A stretch of DNA of 64,000 nucleotides from Actinomycetota bacterium (GTDB taxonomy: Bacteria; Actinomycetota; Acidimicrobiia; IMCC26256; VFJJ01). The stretch is from contig VFJJ01000026.1 in assembly GCA_009886115.1 (NCBI GenBank), positions 31,536-95,535 on the forward strand, read 5' to 3'. The notes beneath the pieces are model-generated. The model was not told the DNA's origin. It made no database searches and worked only from the letters and a program-made list of their open reading frames with translations. Position 1 is the stretch's first letter. Every line of letters starts with the position of its first letter. The position numbers and the translations under genes are program-made. Below, one piece after another: positions 29,874-39,853 of the stretch.

Positions 29874-30725
29874 TCACATCGTGGTTTCGGGCCCTTCGAG
29901 GCCCTCGAGGACGCCGCGCAGGAGCGCCATCATGCGCGGCCCGGCGTCGAGGCCCGCGGCGAGCACGTCGTGGTGGTCGAGTCCGTCGCCCGAGAGGCCC
30001 GCAGCCAGATTGGTGACCAGCGAGACACCGAGCACCTCGGCGCCGAGGTGCCGGGCGGCGATCGTCTCGAGAACGGTCGACATGCCGACGAGGTCGGCGC
30101 CGAGCAGGCGCAGCATGCGGATCTCGGCCGGGGTCTCGTAGGCGCCGCCCAGCAGACCGGCGTAGACGCCCTCGCCCAGGGTCGCGTCGACGCGATGGGC
30201 CAACGCCCGCAGGCGCGGCGAGTACGCGTCGGTCAGGTCGACGAAGCGTGAACCCCGATCGGACGGGAACGGCCCGGCCATCGGCGAGGCGCCCGTGAGG
30301 TTGAGGTGATCCGACAGCACCACCGGCGTGCCCACCCCGAAGGCGGGGTTGATCGAGCCCGCCGCGTTGGTGAGCACAACGGTGCGACAACCCGCGGCGA
30401 TGGCCGTCCTGACACCGTGCACGACCGTGGCGACGGGATGGCCTTCGTAGTAGTGGCACCGTCCGGCGAGCACGAGCACGGCCCGGCCGCCGACGGACAG
30501 CGACGACAGCGTGCCCTTGTGACCGCCCACGCTCGGCGCCGGCATGCCGGGCAGCGAGCTCATGGGGATCTCGGCGATGACCGTGCCGAGGCCCGCTGCG
30601 GCGTCGCCCCAACCCGAGCCCAACACGACGGCGGCATCGTGGCGCTCGACGCCGACCGCGCTCGCCAGGGCGGCGGCGGCCTCCTCGGCCAGGACGAAGG
30701 GATCGGTGTTCGTCGTTGCGCTCAT
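29874..30725 (-). CDS. punA: Purine nucleoside phosphorylase
   Basis: [102 protein letters not shown]. Confidence 0.95.
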   Translation of the reverse strand: MSATTNTDPFVLAEEAAAALASAVGVERHDAAVVLGSGWGDAAAGLGTVIAEIPMSSLPGMPAPSVGGHKGTLSSLSVGGRAVLVLAGRCHYYEGHPVATVVHGVRTAIAAGCRTVVLTNAAGSINPAFGVGTPVVLSDHLNLTGASPMAGPFPSDRGSRFVDLTDAYSPRLRALAHRVDATLGEGVYAGLLGGAYETPAEIRMLRLLGADLVGMSTVLETIAARHLGAEVLGVSLVTNLAAGLSGDGLDHHDVLAAGLDAGPRMMALLRGVLEGLEGPETTM

Positions 30726-31598
30726 TCACGTCCCCATGGGATGCCAGACCGACTTCATCTCGCAGAAGGCTGTCAGAGCCGCGACCGACTGAGCCGATTC
30801 GGCGAGCCAGTCGCACTCGCCCCGACCCGGGTTGATGACGCGCAACACGTGGTCGGCGCCGAGAAACGCGACCTTGCGGCTCAGCTCGACATCGGCGCCG
30901 CCCACGTCGAGCGCGTCGACCTCCTCGTGCCCGGCCAGCCAGGGGGCCAGCTCGGCGGCGCGCCCGGTGAGGAGGTTCACGACACCTCCGGGCACGTCGG
31001 ACGTCGCCAGCACCTCGGCCAACGACACCGCCGACAGCGGCCAGCGACCACCGACGACAGCCACGACGGTGTTACCGCACACGAGCGCCGGGGCCAGGCG
31101 CGACACCAAGCCGAGCAGCGGCGGATCGTCGGGGGCGAGGAGCCCCACGACACCGATCGACTCGGGGATCGTGAAGGCGAAGTACGGGCCAGCCACGGAG
31201 TTCTGCGTGCCGAGGACATGCCCGAGCTTGTCGGCCCATCCCGCGTACCAGACCCAACGGTCGACGGCCGTCGAGACCTCGACCTCGGCCTCGCGCTCCG
31301 AGGAGCCGCCGGCGACGAGCTCGCTCTCGAACTGGGACCGACGAGATTCCATCAACTCGGCGACGCGGTAGAGGATCTGTCCCCGGTTGTACGGCGTACG
31401 GGCCGCCCAACCCGCCCAGGCGCCCCGGGCGGCCCTCACGGCGTCGCGGAGATCCTTGCGCGAGGCCCTCGACGCCTGGGCGACGGTCGCTCCCGTGGGG
31501 GTGACGACCGGGTACGTGCGTCCCGACTCGGAACGGGGGAACTCGCCACCCACGAACAGCTTGAGGGTGCGGCGGACAGCGAGACGGTCGTCGGTCAT
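30726..31598 (-). CDS. Aldehyde dehydrogenase family protein, short (290 aa)
   Basis: LFVGGEFPRSESGRTYPV, ASRASRKDLRDAVRAARGAWAGWAARTPYNRGQILYRVAELMESRR; no obvious catalytic GQ.C segment. Confidence 0.8.
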   Translation of the reverse strand: MTDDRLAVRRTLKLFVGGEFPRSESGRTYPVVTPTGATVAQASRASRKDLRDAVRAARGAWAGWAARTPYNRGQILYRVAELMESRRSQFESELVAGGSSEREAEVEVSTAVDRWVWYAGWADKLGHVLGTQNSVAGPYFAFTIPESIGVVGLLAPDDPPLLGLVSRLAPALVCGNTVVAVVGGRWPLSAVSLAEVLATSDVPGGVVNLLTGRAAELAPWLAGHEEVDALDVGGADVELSRKVAFLGADHVLRVINPGRGECDWLAESAQSVAALTAFCEMKSVWHPMGT

Positions 31599-33166
31599 GA
31601 CCCTGACCCTCCCGCGAGCCCGGCTGGGGACGGGGACGGCAGCGGGGACGGCGGCGGGGACGGGGACGGGAAGGGTTCGAGCTCGAGGTAGGACTCGAGG
31701 CCGTGGCGGCCTCCCTCACGACCGAACCCGCTCTCGCGATAGCCCCCGAACGGCGATGCCGGATCGAACCGGTTGAACGTGTTGGCCCACACGACCCCGG
31801 CCCGGAGCCTCTGCGTCGTCCAGAGGATCTTGGAGCCCTTCTCGGTCCACACCCCGGCCGAGAGCCCGTAGCGGGTGTTGTTGGCCTTGGCCACCGCTTC
31901 CTCGGGGGTGCGGAACGTGAGCACCGACAGCACGGGTCCGAAGATCTCCTCCCGGGCGATGCGGTGCGTCTGCTGCACGTTGCTGAACACCGTGGGAGGG
32001 AACCAGTAGCCGGCCTCGGGCAGCGCACACTCGGGCTGGTAGATCTCCGCCCCCTCGGCGACACCGGCATCGACCAGCTCGGTGATGCGCTCGAGCTGCT
32101 CGGCGCTGTTGATCGCCCCGAGGTCGGTGTTCTTGTCGAGCGGATCGCCGACCCGCAACGTCGAGAGGCGCACCTTCAGCCGGTCGAGCACCTCGTCGGC
32201 CACGGACTCCTGGACGAGCAGGCGTGAGCCGGCGCAGCACACGTGACCCTGGTTGAACCAGATGCCGTTGACGATCCCCTCGACGGCCTGGTCGAGGGCG
32301 GCGTCGTCGTAGACGATGTTGGCCGCCTTGCCTCCGAGCTCGAGGGTGAGGCGTGTGGGCCGGTCCTTGCCCGCGAGGACTCGCTGGATCTCCTTGCCCA
32401 CACTGGTGGAGCCGGTGAAGGCGACCTTGTCGACGTCGGGATGGGTGACCAGCGCAGCACCCGTCGCCCCACCACCGGTGACGATGTTGACGACCCCGGG
32501 TGGGAGGTCGGCCTCCTGGATGATCTCGGCGAGAAGCAGCGCACTCAGCGGTGTGGTCTCGGCCGGCTTGAGCACGCAGGTGTTCCCAGTGGCCAGCGCC
32601 GGGGCCAGCTTCCACGCGGCCATCATCAGGGGGAAGTTCCACGGGATGATCTGCGCGGCCACGCCCACGGGCCGGGCGGTCCGTCCGGCAAAGGCATGGT
32701 CGAGCTTGTCGGCCCAGCCGGCGTAGTGGAAGAAGTGCGCCACGGCGAGCGGGACGTCGATGTCGCGCGACTCCCGAATGGGCTTGCCGTTGTCGAGCGT
32801 CTCGAGCACGGCCAGCTCTCGTGCGCGCTCCTGCATCAGCCGCGCGATGCGGTAGAGGTACTTGGCCCGCTCCTTGCCCGGGAGGTCGCGCCAGCCCGAC
32901 TCGTAGGCCGTGCGGGCCGCGGCCACGGCCGCATCGACGTCCGCGGCGCCGGCCTCGGCGTACGAGACGAGCGGCTGTGCCGTGGCGGGGTTGATCGTGA
33001 CGCTGAAGCGCCCGCTGCGGGGAGCGACGAACGCACCCCCGATGAACAGGCCCCGCTCGTGGAGCTGGTCGAGGCGCACGATGTCGGTCGACTCGAGCGA
33101 TGTCGAGTAGGCCAGGACGGGGTGGACGGGATGCTCGCCGCCCGGCGTGGTGGGGGAGAGGGTCAT
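31595..33166 (-). CDS. Aldehyde dehydrogenase family protein
   Basis: LFIGGAFVAPRSGRFSVTINPATAQPL, IIPWNFPLMMAAWKLAPALATGNTCVLKPAE, LELGGKAANIVYDDAALDQA, FNQGHVCCAGSRLLV; start at MTLSPTTPGGEH. Confidence 0.92.
   Translation of the reverse strand: MTLSPTTPGGEHPVHPVLAYSTSLESTDIVRLDQLHERGLFIGGAFVAPRSGRFSVTINPATAQPLVSYAEAGAADVDAAVAAARTAYESGWRDLPGKERAKYLYRIARLMQERARELAVLETLDNGKPIRESRDIDVPLAVAHFFHYAGWADKLDHAFAGRTARPVGVAAQIIPWNFPLMMAAWKLAPALATGNTCVLKPAETTPLSALLLAEIIQEADLPPGVVNIVTGGGATGAALVTHPDVDKVAFTGSTSVGKEIQRVLAGKDRPTRLTLELGGKAANIVYDDAALDQAVEGIVNGIWFNQGHVCCAGSRLLVQESVADEVLDRLKVRLSTLRVGDPLDKNTDLGAINSAEQLERITELVDAGVAEGAEIYQPECALPEAGYWFPPTVFSNVQQTHRIAREEIFGPVLSVLTFRTPEEAVAKANNTRYGLSAGVWTEKGSKILWTTQRLRAGVVWANTFNRFDPASPFGGYRESGFGREGGRHGLESYLELEPFPSPSPPPSPLPSPSPAGLAGGSGS
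31626..31675 (+). repeat. GGGGACGG-type G-rich microrepeat, G-quadruplex-capable on + strand
   Basis: ggggacggggacggcagcggggacggcggcggggacggggacgggaaggg. Confidence 0.75.
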
Positions 33167-33278
33167 GGCTCGCCTCGGGTTCGGGTTCGGTCGCTCGGCG
33201 CCGCCGTCTCCTTGGACGGTACACGTGCGAGCGTACCGGCATGCTCGGTACAGCCCCGCGTTCGGTGCGGCCCGGCGG

Positions 33279-33302
33279 CCGGTGTGGCGCCCGGTGTGGC
33301 GC
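33279..33302. repeat. 12-bp exact tandem duplication (ccggtgtggcgc x2)
   Basis: Intergenic, upstream of the patatin gene. Confidence 0.85.
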
Positions 33303-33421
33303 AGGTCTCCGAGACTTGCACCCGCATCTCGACCCCAGCAGACTCCCGACCTGATGAGCCTGGTCACCGCGGCCGAAGAGCACACCCGCGTCGCCATCGG
33401 CAGTGCTCTCGGCGACAGCGG

Positions 33422-35209
33422 GTGACCGAGGTCGCGTCGACGTTCGTACGGGTCGACGCTCCGAGTGACGCCGGGGATCTCCTTGCACAGTCGTCGCTCC
33501 TGGGTGCCCTGGCGCCGGCCGAACGGGCCCGGGTGCAAGCGGCGTTCGAGTGGCTGCACGTGCCCGGAGGCTCGGTGCTCTTCCACGAGGGCGACGAAGC
33601 CGACGGGCTCTATCTGGTGGCCGCGGGTCGGCTCCGTGTGAACCAGGTGCGCGCCGGGCTGATGACGGTCGTCGCCGAGATCGACCGGGGCGCCAGTGTC
33701 GGTGAGCACGCGCTGCTCACCGCGGGCCGCCGCAGCGGCACGGTCGTCGCGGTCCGTGACTCCATCGTCGGACGGCTCTCCGTCGAGCACGTGGAGCGCA
33801 TGATCAGGCCCCAGCCCGAGGTGGCCTGGGCCCTGGCCCGACTCCTCGCCGTCCGCATGGCGGCGAACACGGAGCGCACCCACGTCGCCCCGGCCCGGGT
33901 GATGGCCATGGTACGTGTGGGGAGCCTCGAGCCGTTGCGTTTCGACGCTCTCGTCGACCAGCTCGCCCGGTCGGTGCCCGCGGCGCTGCTCGATCGGGGC
34001 CTCGCTCCGGCCGAGGTGGTCAGCCACCTGGCCCGTCTGGAGGTCGACCACGAGCGTGTGCTGGTCGCGGTGTCGGATCCGCATGTCGATCGGCATCTCC
34101 TGCGCCAGGCCGACCGCATCCTCGTCGTCGTCGATGGTCGTGACCGGCCGGCGCTGGGTCTCCTCGAGCAGCACATCAAGAAGATGGAGCGGAACCCGGC
34201 GGCGCCACCGTTGGAGCTGGTGCTCGTGCACCCCCGCTCGACGGCGCACCCGCGAGGCACCGCGCGCTGGCTCGCCCTGGCGCCCTTCGTCCGGCACCAT
34301 CACCTCCGCGACGACACCCCCGGCGACCTCGAGCGTCTGGCTCGCCACGTCGCTGGACGATCGATCGCCCTCGTGCTCGGTGGGGGAGGCGCGCGAGGCG
34401 CAGCTCACATCGGGGTCGTCCGGGCGTGCCGGGAGCTCGGCATCCCGATCGACCGGGTGGGCGGTTCGAGCATCGGGGCCATCGTCGGGGCGCACGTGGC
34501 CCTGGGCTGGGATCCGTCGCAGATGACCGAGCGGCTGGCCCAGGCCTTCTCCGAGGTGCGCGTGCACCGTGACTTCACGCTCCCCACGGTGTCGATCCTG
34601 TCGGGGCGTCGGCTCCAACGGTTCCTCACCGGCCATCTGGCCGACATGGCCATCGAGGACCTCTGGCTCGACTTCTTCTGCACCACGGTCGACCTGAGCG
34701 ATCCCGGTCTCGTGGTGCACCAACGCGGGCGCGTCGCCCAGTGGATCCAGGCGTCAGCGAGCCTTCCCGGGCTGTTCCCACCGGTCGTCGACGATCATGG
34801 CCATCTCCACGTCGACGGCAGCCAGCTCGACAACGTCCCCACCGGGATCATGCGGGCCGACCATCCCGGGATCATCATCGGCGTCGACGTGAGCCCCCTG
34901 ACCGACGTTCCGGGCCGTGCGAACGGCACGTCTGCGGGATGGCGTTTCCTACTCGGCCGTCGGCGCGGTGAGCACGGTCCCGGCATCGTCGAGATCCTCA
35001 ACCGGACGGCCCTCGTCGGGTCCCGTCAGCGCCAGGGTGAGGCGGCGTCGCGCGCCGACGTGTACCTGACCCTGCCGGTCCAGAGCTTCGGCCTCGTCGA
35101 GTTCGAGCGGATAGCCGAGATCGAGGAGACGGGATATCGGTGGGCCCTGGAAACGCTGGGTCGAACCGATATCGTGCGCACCGGCGGCCCGCTCTCTCTC
35201 CCAGCCTGA
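33422..35209 (+). CDS. Patatin-like phospholipase (NTE/RssA-like) with N-terminal cyclic-nucleotide-binding domain
   Basis: FHEGDEADGLYLVAAGRLRV...GASVGEHALLTAGRRSGTVVAV (CNB); LVLGGGGARGAAHIGVVRACRELGIPIDRVGGSSIGAIVGA (GxSxG); HVDGSQLDNVP (catalytic Asp region). Confidence 0.9.
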   Translation: MTEVASTFVRVDAPSDAGDLLAQSSLLGALAPAERARVQAAFEWLHVPGGSVLFHEGDEADGLYLVAAGRLRVNQVRAGLMTVVAEIDRGASVGEHALLTAGRRSGTVVAVRDSIVGRLSVEHVERMIRPQPEVAWALARLLAVRMAANTERTHVAPARVMAMVRVGSLEPLRFDALVDQLARSVPAALLDRGLAPAEVVSHLARLEVDHERVLVAVSDPHVDRHLLRQADRILVVVDGRDRPALGLLEQHIKKMERNPAAPPLELVLVHPRSTAHPRGTARWLALAPFVRHHHLRDDTPGDLERLARHVAGRSIALVLGGGGARGAAHIGVVRACRELGIPIDRVGGSSIGAIVGAHVALGWDPSQMTERLAQAFSEVRVHRDFTLPTVSILSGRRLQRFLTGHLADMAIEDLWLDFFCTTVDLSDPGLVVHQRGRVAQWIQASASLPGLFPPVVDDHGHLHVDGSQLDNVPTGIMRADHPGIIIGVDVSPLTDVPGRANGTSAGWRFLLGRRRGEHGPGIVEILNRTALVGSRQRQGEAASRADVYLTLPVQSFGLVEFERIAEIEETGYRWALETLGRTDIVRTGGPLSLPA

Positions 35210-35219
35210 AAGGGTCCGT

Positions 35220-36266
35220 GTGCTCATCGCAGCCTTGCGTGATCTCCAATGGCGCCGCCGGCGCTACCTCACGGCGGTCCTGGGCGCGGGCCTGGCGTTC
35301 GCCCTGGGCCTGGTGATGTCGGGCCTGCACAACTCGTTCGCATGGGAGATCAACCAGACCATCGCCGCGACGGGCACCGACGCGTGGGCCGTGGCCCCCG
35401 ACTCGTCGAACCCGTTCAGTGCCTTCTCCCCGGTGCAGGCGACCGCCGCGATCGAAGTCGAAGCCTCGGCGGGGATCGACGAGGCCGATCCCGTCGTGAT
35501 CGTCCGCCATGCCATCGGAACGGTCGATCCCGTGGCGGTCGTGCTCCTCGGGGTCGTGCCGGGCGGGGTGGGGGCACCGGCGGTCGACGATGGCGAACCC
35601 CTCGGCGCGTCGGGCCAGATCGTCGTCGGTGATGCACTCGAGCGAGATGTCGGCGAGACGATCTCCATGGGGGGACGGTCGCTCACGATCACCGGGATCG
35701 TCGACGACGCGACCCTCTACGCCGGCCTGCCCGTGGTGTGGATCACGCTTGGCGACGCGCAGGAGCTGGCCTTCGGCGGCGAGACCTTGGCCTCGACGGT
35801 GGCCTGGCGGGGCGACCCGGCAGCGGTGCCCGGGGCTCTCCGGGGCCTGACCAACGCCGAGGTTCGCGACGAGCTGCTCGTGCAACTCGGCTCGCCCCGA
35901 GACGCCATCGCCCTGATGCGGATCATGTTGTGGGTCGTCGCGGCGATCGTGATGGGTTCGTTGTTCTACCTCTCTGCCCTCGAGCGGACCCGCGACTTCG
36001 CCGTGTTCAAGGCCACCGGCGTGGGAACCCGGTCGATCGCCGCCGGACTGGCGCTGCAGGCGGTGGTGCTGTCGCTCGTCGCTGCCGTGATCGCCGAGAT
36101 CGTCGGCACCCTGCTCGTGCCGGTGTTCCCGATGATCATCGTGATCCCCGGGCGTTCGTACCTCGTGCTGCCTGTCGTGGCCTGCGTGGTCGGGATCCTG
36201 GCGAGCCTCGCCGGGCTCCGTCGTGCGGCGCGCGTCGAGCCGGCTCTGGCCTTTGGAGGTCCCTGA
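35220..36266 (+). CDS. ABC transporter permease, FtsX/MacB-like
   Basis: N-terminal TM, periplasmic domain, then IVMGSLFYLSALERTRDFAVFKATGVGTRSIAAGLALQAVVLSLVAAVIAEIVG. Confidence 0.85.
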   Translation: MLIAALRDLQWRRRRYLTAVLGAGLAFALGLVMSGLHNSFAWEINQTIAATGTDAWAVAPDSSNPFSAFSPVQATAAIEVEASAGIDEADPVVIVRHAIGTVDPVAVVLLGVVPGGVGAPAVDDGEPLGASGQIVVGDALERDVGETISMGGRSLTITGIVDDATLYAGLPVVWITLGDAQELAFGGETLASTVAWRGDPAAVPGALRGLTNAEVRDELLVQLGSPRDAIALMRIMLWVVAAIVMGSLFYLSALERTRDFAVFKATGVGTRSIAAGLALQAVVLSLVAAVIAEIVGTLLVPVFPMIIVIPGRSYLVLPVVACVVGILASLAGLRRAARVEPALAFGGP

Positions 36267-36267
36267 C

Positions 36268-37311
36268 ATGGCCGGCCTCACCATCACCGGCCTGACCGTC
36301 GAGTACTCGAGCGGCGGCTACACGGCTCGGCCCCTCGACGGTTTCGACGCCCACATCGCGCCGGGCGCTCTGGCGCTCCTGCTCGGCCCGTCGGGCTGCG
36401 GCAAGACGACGTTGCTGTCGTGCGTCGCCGGGATCTTGTCGCCGACCTCGGGTTCCATCCGCACCGGCGACATCGAGGTGACCACGCTCTCGGGAGCCGC
36501 GCTCACCGAGTACCGACGCCGCCATGTGGGCGTGGTGTTCCAGGCGTTCAACCTCATCCCGAGCCTCGACGCCACCGAGAACGTCATGGTGCCTCTGCGC
36601 GCCGCCGGGATCTCGCGCAAGGCGGCCCGGGCCCGGGCCGTCGATCTGCTCGGGCAGGTCGACCTGGCGCATCGGATCGATCACCGTCCCGGGGCCCTTT
36701 CGGGCGGCCAGCAACAGCGGGTGGCGATCGCCCGGGCCCTGGCGCTCGACCCGCCGCTGGTTCTGGCCGACGAGCCGACGGCGCACCTCGATTACATCCA
36801 GGTCGAGGGCGTGTTGCGGATCCTGCGCCGCCTCGCCGACGGAGGCCGAACGATCGCCATCTCGACGCACGACGAGCGTTTGCTTCCGCTCGCCGATCAG
36901 GTCGTGGAGCTGGCCCCTCGGGGTCGACCCCCGGCCCGTCCGCCTGAGCTGCTCGACGTGGCCGCGGGGGAGACGGTCTTCCGCCAGGGATCTCGAGCCG
37001 AGCTGATCTTCGTGATCGAGGACGGCGAGATCGAGATCGTGCGCGAGCTCGACCACGGGGGTGAGGAGCCGATCGTTCGTCTCGTCGCCGGGCAGCACTT
37101 CGGCGAGATCGGCCCGTTGTTCGGGCTGGCCCGCTCGGCCACGGCCCGGGCCCGCACCGATGCCCGTCTCCTGGCCTACACCGCAGCCGCGTTCGGTGAC
37201 GCCGTCGGTCCGCAGCGTCTCGCCGAGGTGATCCGGGGCGCCGGGGTTCCGGTCTCGGGTGGGGCCCCGAGGATCGACGCCCCCAGCACCGGCGGCGCGG
37301 GGAGCCCGTGA
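36268..37311 (+). CDS. ABC transporter ATP-binding protein (LolD/MacB-like) with C-terminal cyclic-nucleotide-binding domain
   Basis: [48 protein letters not shown], then [25 protein letters not shown]...[30 protein letters not shown]. Confidence 0.9.
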   Translation: MAGLTITGLTVEYSSGGYTARPLDGFDAHIAPGALALLLGPSGCGKTTLLSCVAGILSPTSGSIRTGDIEVTTLSGAALTEYRRRHVGVVFQAFNLIPSLDATENVMVPLRAAGISRKAARARAVDLLGQVDLAHRIDHRPGALSGGQQQRVAIARALALDPPLVLADEPTAHLDYIQVEGVLRILRRLADGGRTIAISTHDERLLPLADQVVELAPRGRPPARPPELLDVAAGETVFRQGSRAELIFVIEDGEIEIVRELDHGGEEPIVRLVAGQHFGEIGPLFGLARSATARARTDARLLAYTAAAFGDAVGPQRLAEVIRGAGVPVSGGAPRIDAPSTGGAGSP

Positions 37312-37320
37312 CGGGGCGAC

Positions 37321-37380
37321 CGTCTCGACCGTCTCGACCCCCTCCGGTCGCGTCGGTCGCGTCAGTCGCGTCAGTCGACG
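37321..37380. repeat. Two adjacent 9-bp tandem arrays (cgtctcgac; ggtcgcgtc/agtcgcgtc)
   Basis: Between convergent ABC-CNB gene and deoC, reaching into the deoC stop codon. Confidence 0.85.
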
Positions 37381-38315
37381 GGGAGATTGTCGAGCCGTTG
37401 GTAGCGGCCCGTCTTCTGGAAGTGCCACTGCAGCAACAGGTCGTTGAGCAATGACGAGGCCCCGATGCGCAGCCGGTCGGGGTGCAGCCAGTCGGCGCCC
37501 AGCGTCTCGCCGACGACCACCAGGTAGTGCCACGCCTGCTTGGCGGTGCGCACCCCGCCGGCGATCTTGAGACCGACCACGACGCCGGTCTGGGTGTGGA
37601 ACTCCCTGATGGCCTCGGCCATGCACAGCGCGAACGGCAAGGTGGCCGCGGGCGTGATCTTGCCGGTGCTGGTCTTGATCACGTCGCCCCCAGCCGCCAT
37701 GGCCAGCATCGAGGCCTTGCGCACCTGGTCGTACGAGCCGAGCTCGCCGACCTCCAGGATCACCTTGAGATGCGCCGTCGAACAGGCCTGCTTGGCGGCG
37801 GCGATCTCGTCGCCCGCTTCGCCGTAGCGGCCCGACAGGAAGGCCGATCGGTTGAGCACGATGTCGATCTCGTCGGCGCCGTCGGCCACGGCCCGGCGGA
37901 TCTCTTCCAGCCGGAGGTCGAGCGGTCCCAGTCCCGATGGGAACGCTCCGGCGACCGACGCGAGGTGCACGCCGCTTCCCCGCAAGGCTTCGGCCGCGAC
38001 CGCAACCATGAACGGGTACACGCACACCGCGGCGACCGATGGGACCGTGGCGTCGCCGGGATCGGGACGCATCGCCCGGGCGCACAGGGCCCGCACCTTG
38101 CCCGGGGTGTCGGCGCCCTCGAGCGTCGTGAGGTCGATGCAGCGGACGGCCAGCTCGAGCGCGGCCATCTTGGCCTCACGCTTGAGCGATCGTCCGGCGA
38201 GCATCGCCGCTCGAGCCTCCAGGCCCACGGCGTCGACCGCGGTGACCTTCACCGAGACCTGGTGGTGTGCTGCGGTCCATCCGCCCGAGGCTGATCGAGC
38301 CAGCGCGCTGGTCAT
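37371..38315 (-). CDS. deoC: Deoxyribose-phosphate aldolase
   Basis: CIDLTTLEGADTPGKVRALCARA, AVCVYPFMV, EIDIVLNRSAFLSG, LKVILEVGEL, DVIKTSTGKI, VGLKIAGGVRTAKQAW. Confidence 0.94.
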   Translation of the reverse strand: MTSALARSASGGWTAAHHQVSVKVTAVDAVGLEARAAMLAGRSLKREAKMAALELAVRCIDLTTLEGADTPGKVRALCARAMRPDPGDATVPSVAAVCVYPFMVAVAAEALRGSGVHLASVAGAFPSGLGPLDLRLEEIRRAVADGADEIDIVLNRSAFLSGRYGEAGDEIAAAKQACSTAHLKVILEVGELGSYDQVRKASMLAMAAGGDVIKTSTGKITPAATLPFALCMAEAIREFHTQTGVVVGLKIAGGVRTAKQAWHYLVVVGETLGADWLHPDRLRIGASSLLNDLLLQWHFQKTGRYQRLDNLPVD

Positions 38316-38383
38316 GCTCGCATTCTGTCACCCCGATGCCTGGGCTCTGGCGCCGGGACGCACACCTGTGACAGCGTCCGAGG

Positions 38384-39853
38384 ATGAGCCACCGTACGTC
38401 GGCCGAGGTGCGGGCCGGACTCGACCATCCGGTCGTCGACGCCGACGGGCACTTCGTCGAGCTGGCCCCGCTGATGCACGACGAGATCACGGCGTACCTG
38501 GAGGAAGCCGGCGGTGCCGCGCTGCGCGACCGCTACCTGGCGGGTGCTGCGGCGCCCACCGACACGTCGTCGATCCTTGCGGGACGGTCGCTCTCGGGTG
38601 CGGCCGATTCGTGGTCGGCGATGCCGTCGTGGTGGGGATGGCCGGCCGAACGCTGGCGCGACCGGGCCACCGCGCACCTCCCAGCGCTGCTGTACGAGCG
38701 GCTCGACGAGATGGGCATCGACTTCACGGTGTTGTACCCGTCGATGTCGCTCGCGTTTCTCGAGCTGGCCGATGAGGAGCTGGCGCCGGCGTTGTGCCGT
38801 GCGGTCAATCGGATGAACGCCCGGGCCTTTGCGAAGTACTCCGACCGGACGACCGTCGGGGCGCTCATCCCCATGCTCACACCCGAGATGGCCGTGGCCG
38901 AGTTGCGCTACGCCGTCGAGGTGCTGGGCGCCAAAGCCGCGGTGATGGCCGGATACGCCAAGCGCCCGATCGGCCGTCTCGAACGCGAGCACGGAGCGCT
39001 GTCGCCGAGCGTGTACCGCCTCGACCACTTCGGCCTCGACAGCGCCCACGACTACGACCCGTTCTGGCAGGCCTGCTGCGACCTCCAGATCGCCCCGGTC
39101 TCACACAGCTCGGTCCAGTACCACGACCTCAGCCGATCGGTGTCGAGCTACGTGTACAACCACGTCGACGGGCTGGCCAAGTGCCATGAGGCCTTGGCGA
39201 AGTCGTTGTTCCTCGGCGGGGTCACGGCCCGGTTCCCCAAGCTGCGTCTGGGTTTTCTGGAAGGCGGCGTGGCCTGGGCCTGCTCGTTGTACGCCGGGCT
39301 CCAGGGCCATTGGGACAAGCGCAACGGCGCCGAGATCGGCTCGCTCGACCCGGCACAGCTCGACGTCGAGCAGGTGATGCACGCCGTAGCCGCGTACGGC
39401 GATCCGGCGACGGTGGCGGCGAGCGACCGGATCAGGGCCTGGCTGTCGGCGCCCGCGGCACGTCCGGCCGAGCTCGACGAGTTCGCAGCCGTCGGGGCCG
39501 GCACGTCCGAGGAGTTGCGCGACCGCTTCGTGCCCAGCTTCTACTTCGGCTGCGAGGCCGACGATCCTTTGGTGCCGTGGGCCTTCGACGCCGGGCTCAA
39601 TCCGGAGGGGGCGCAGCTGCGGGCCATGATCGGCTCCGACATCGCCCATTGGGACGTGCGAGACATGAGCGAGCCCATCGCCGAGGCGCACGAGGCTGTC
39701 GAGAAGGGCCGCATGTCGGCGGATGCCTTCCGCGACTTCTCGTTCGTCAACCCGCTGCGCCTCCACATGGGCATGAACCCGGCGTTCTTCGACGGCACCG
39801 TCGTCGAGGCGGCTGCCCGTGCTGCGCTGGAGGCCGGCGAGGTCATGTCGTGA
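38384..39853 (+). CDS. Amidohydrolase family protein
   Basis: HPVVDADGHFVEL, GIDFTVLYPSMSLAFLEL, LRLGFLEGGVAWACSLYAGL, MIGSDIAHWDVRDM. Confidence 0.85.
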   Translation: MSHRTSAEVRAGLDHPVVDADGHFVELAPLMHDEITAYLEEAGGAALRDRYLAGAAAPTDTSSILAGRSLSGAADSWSAMPSWWGWPAERWRDRATAHLPALLYERLDEMGIDFTVLYPSMSLAFLELADEELAPALCRAVNRMNARAFAKYSDRTTVGALIPMLTPEMAVAELRYAVEVLGAKAAVMAGYAKRPIGRLEREHGALSPSVYRLDHFGLDSAHDYDPFWQACCDLQIAPVSHSSVQYHDLSRSVSSYVYNHVDGLAKCHEALAKSLFLGGVTARFPKLRLGFLEGGVAWACSLYAGLQGHWDKRNGAEIGSLDPAQLDVEQVMHAVAAYGDPATVAASDRIRAWLSAPAARPAELDEFAAVGAGTSEELRDRFVPSFYFGCEADDPLVPWAFDAGLNPEGAQLRAMIGSDIAHWDVRDMSEPIAEAHEAVEKGRMSADAFRDFSFVNPLRLHMGMNPAFFDGTVVEAAARAALEAGEVMS

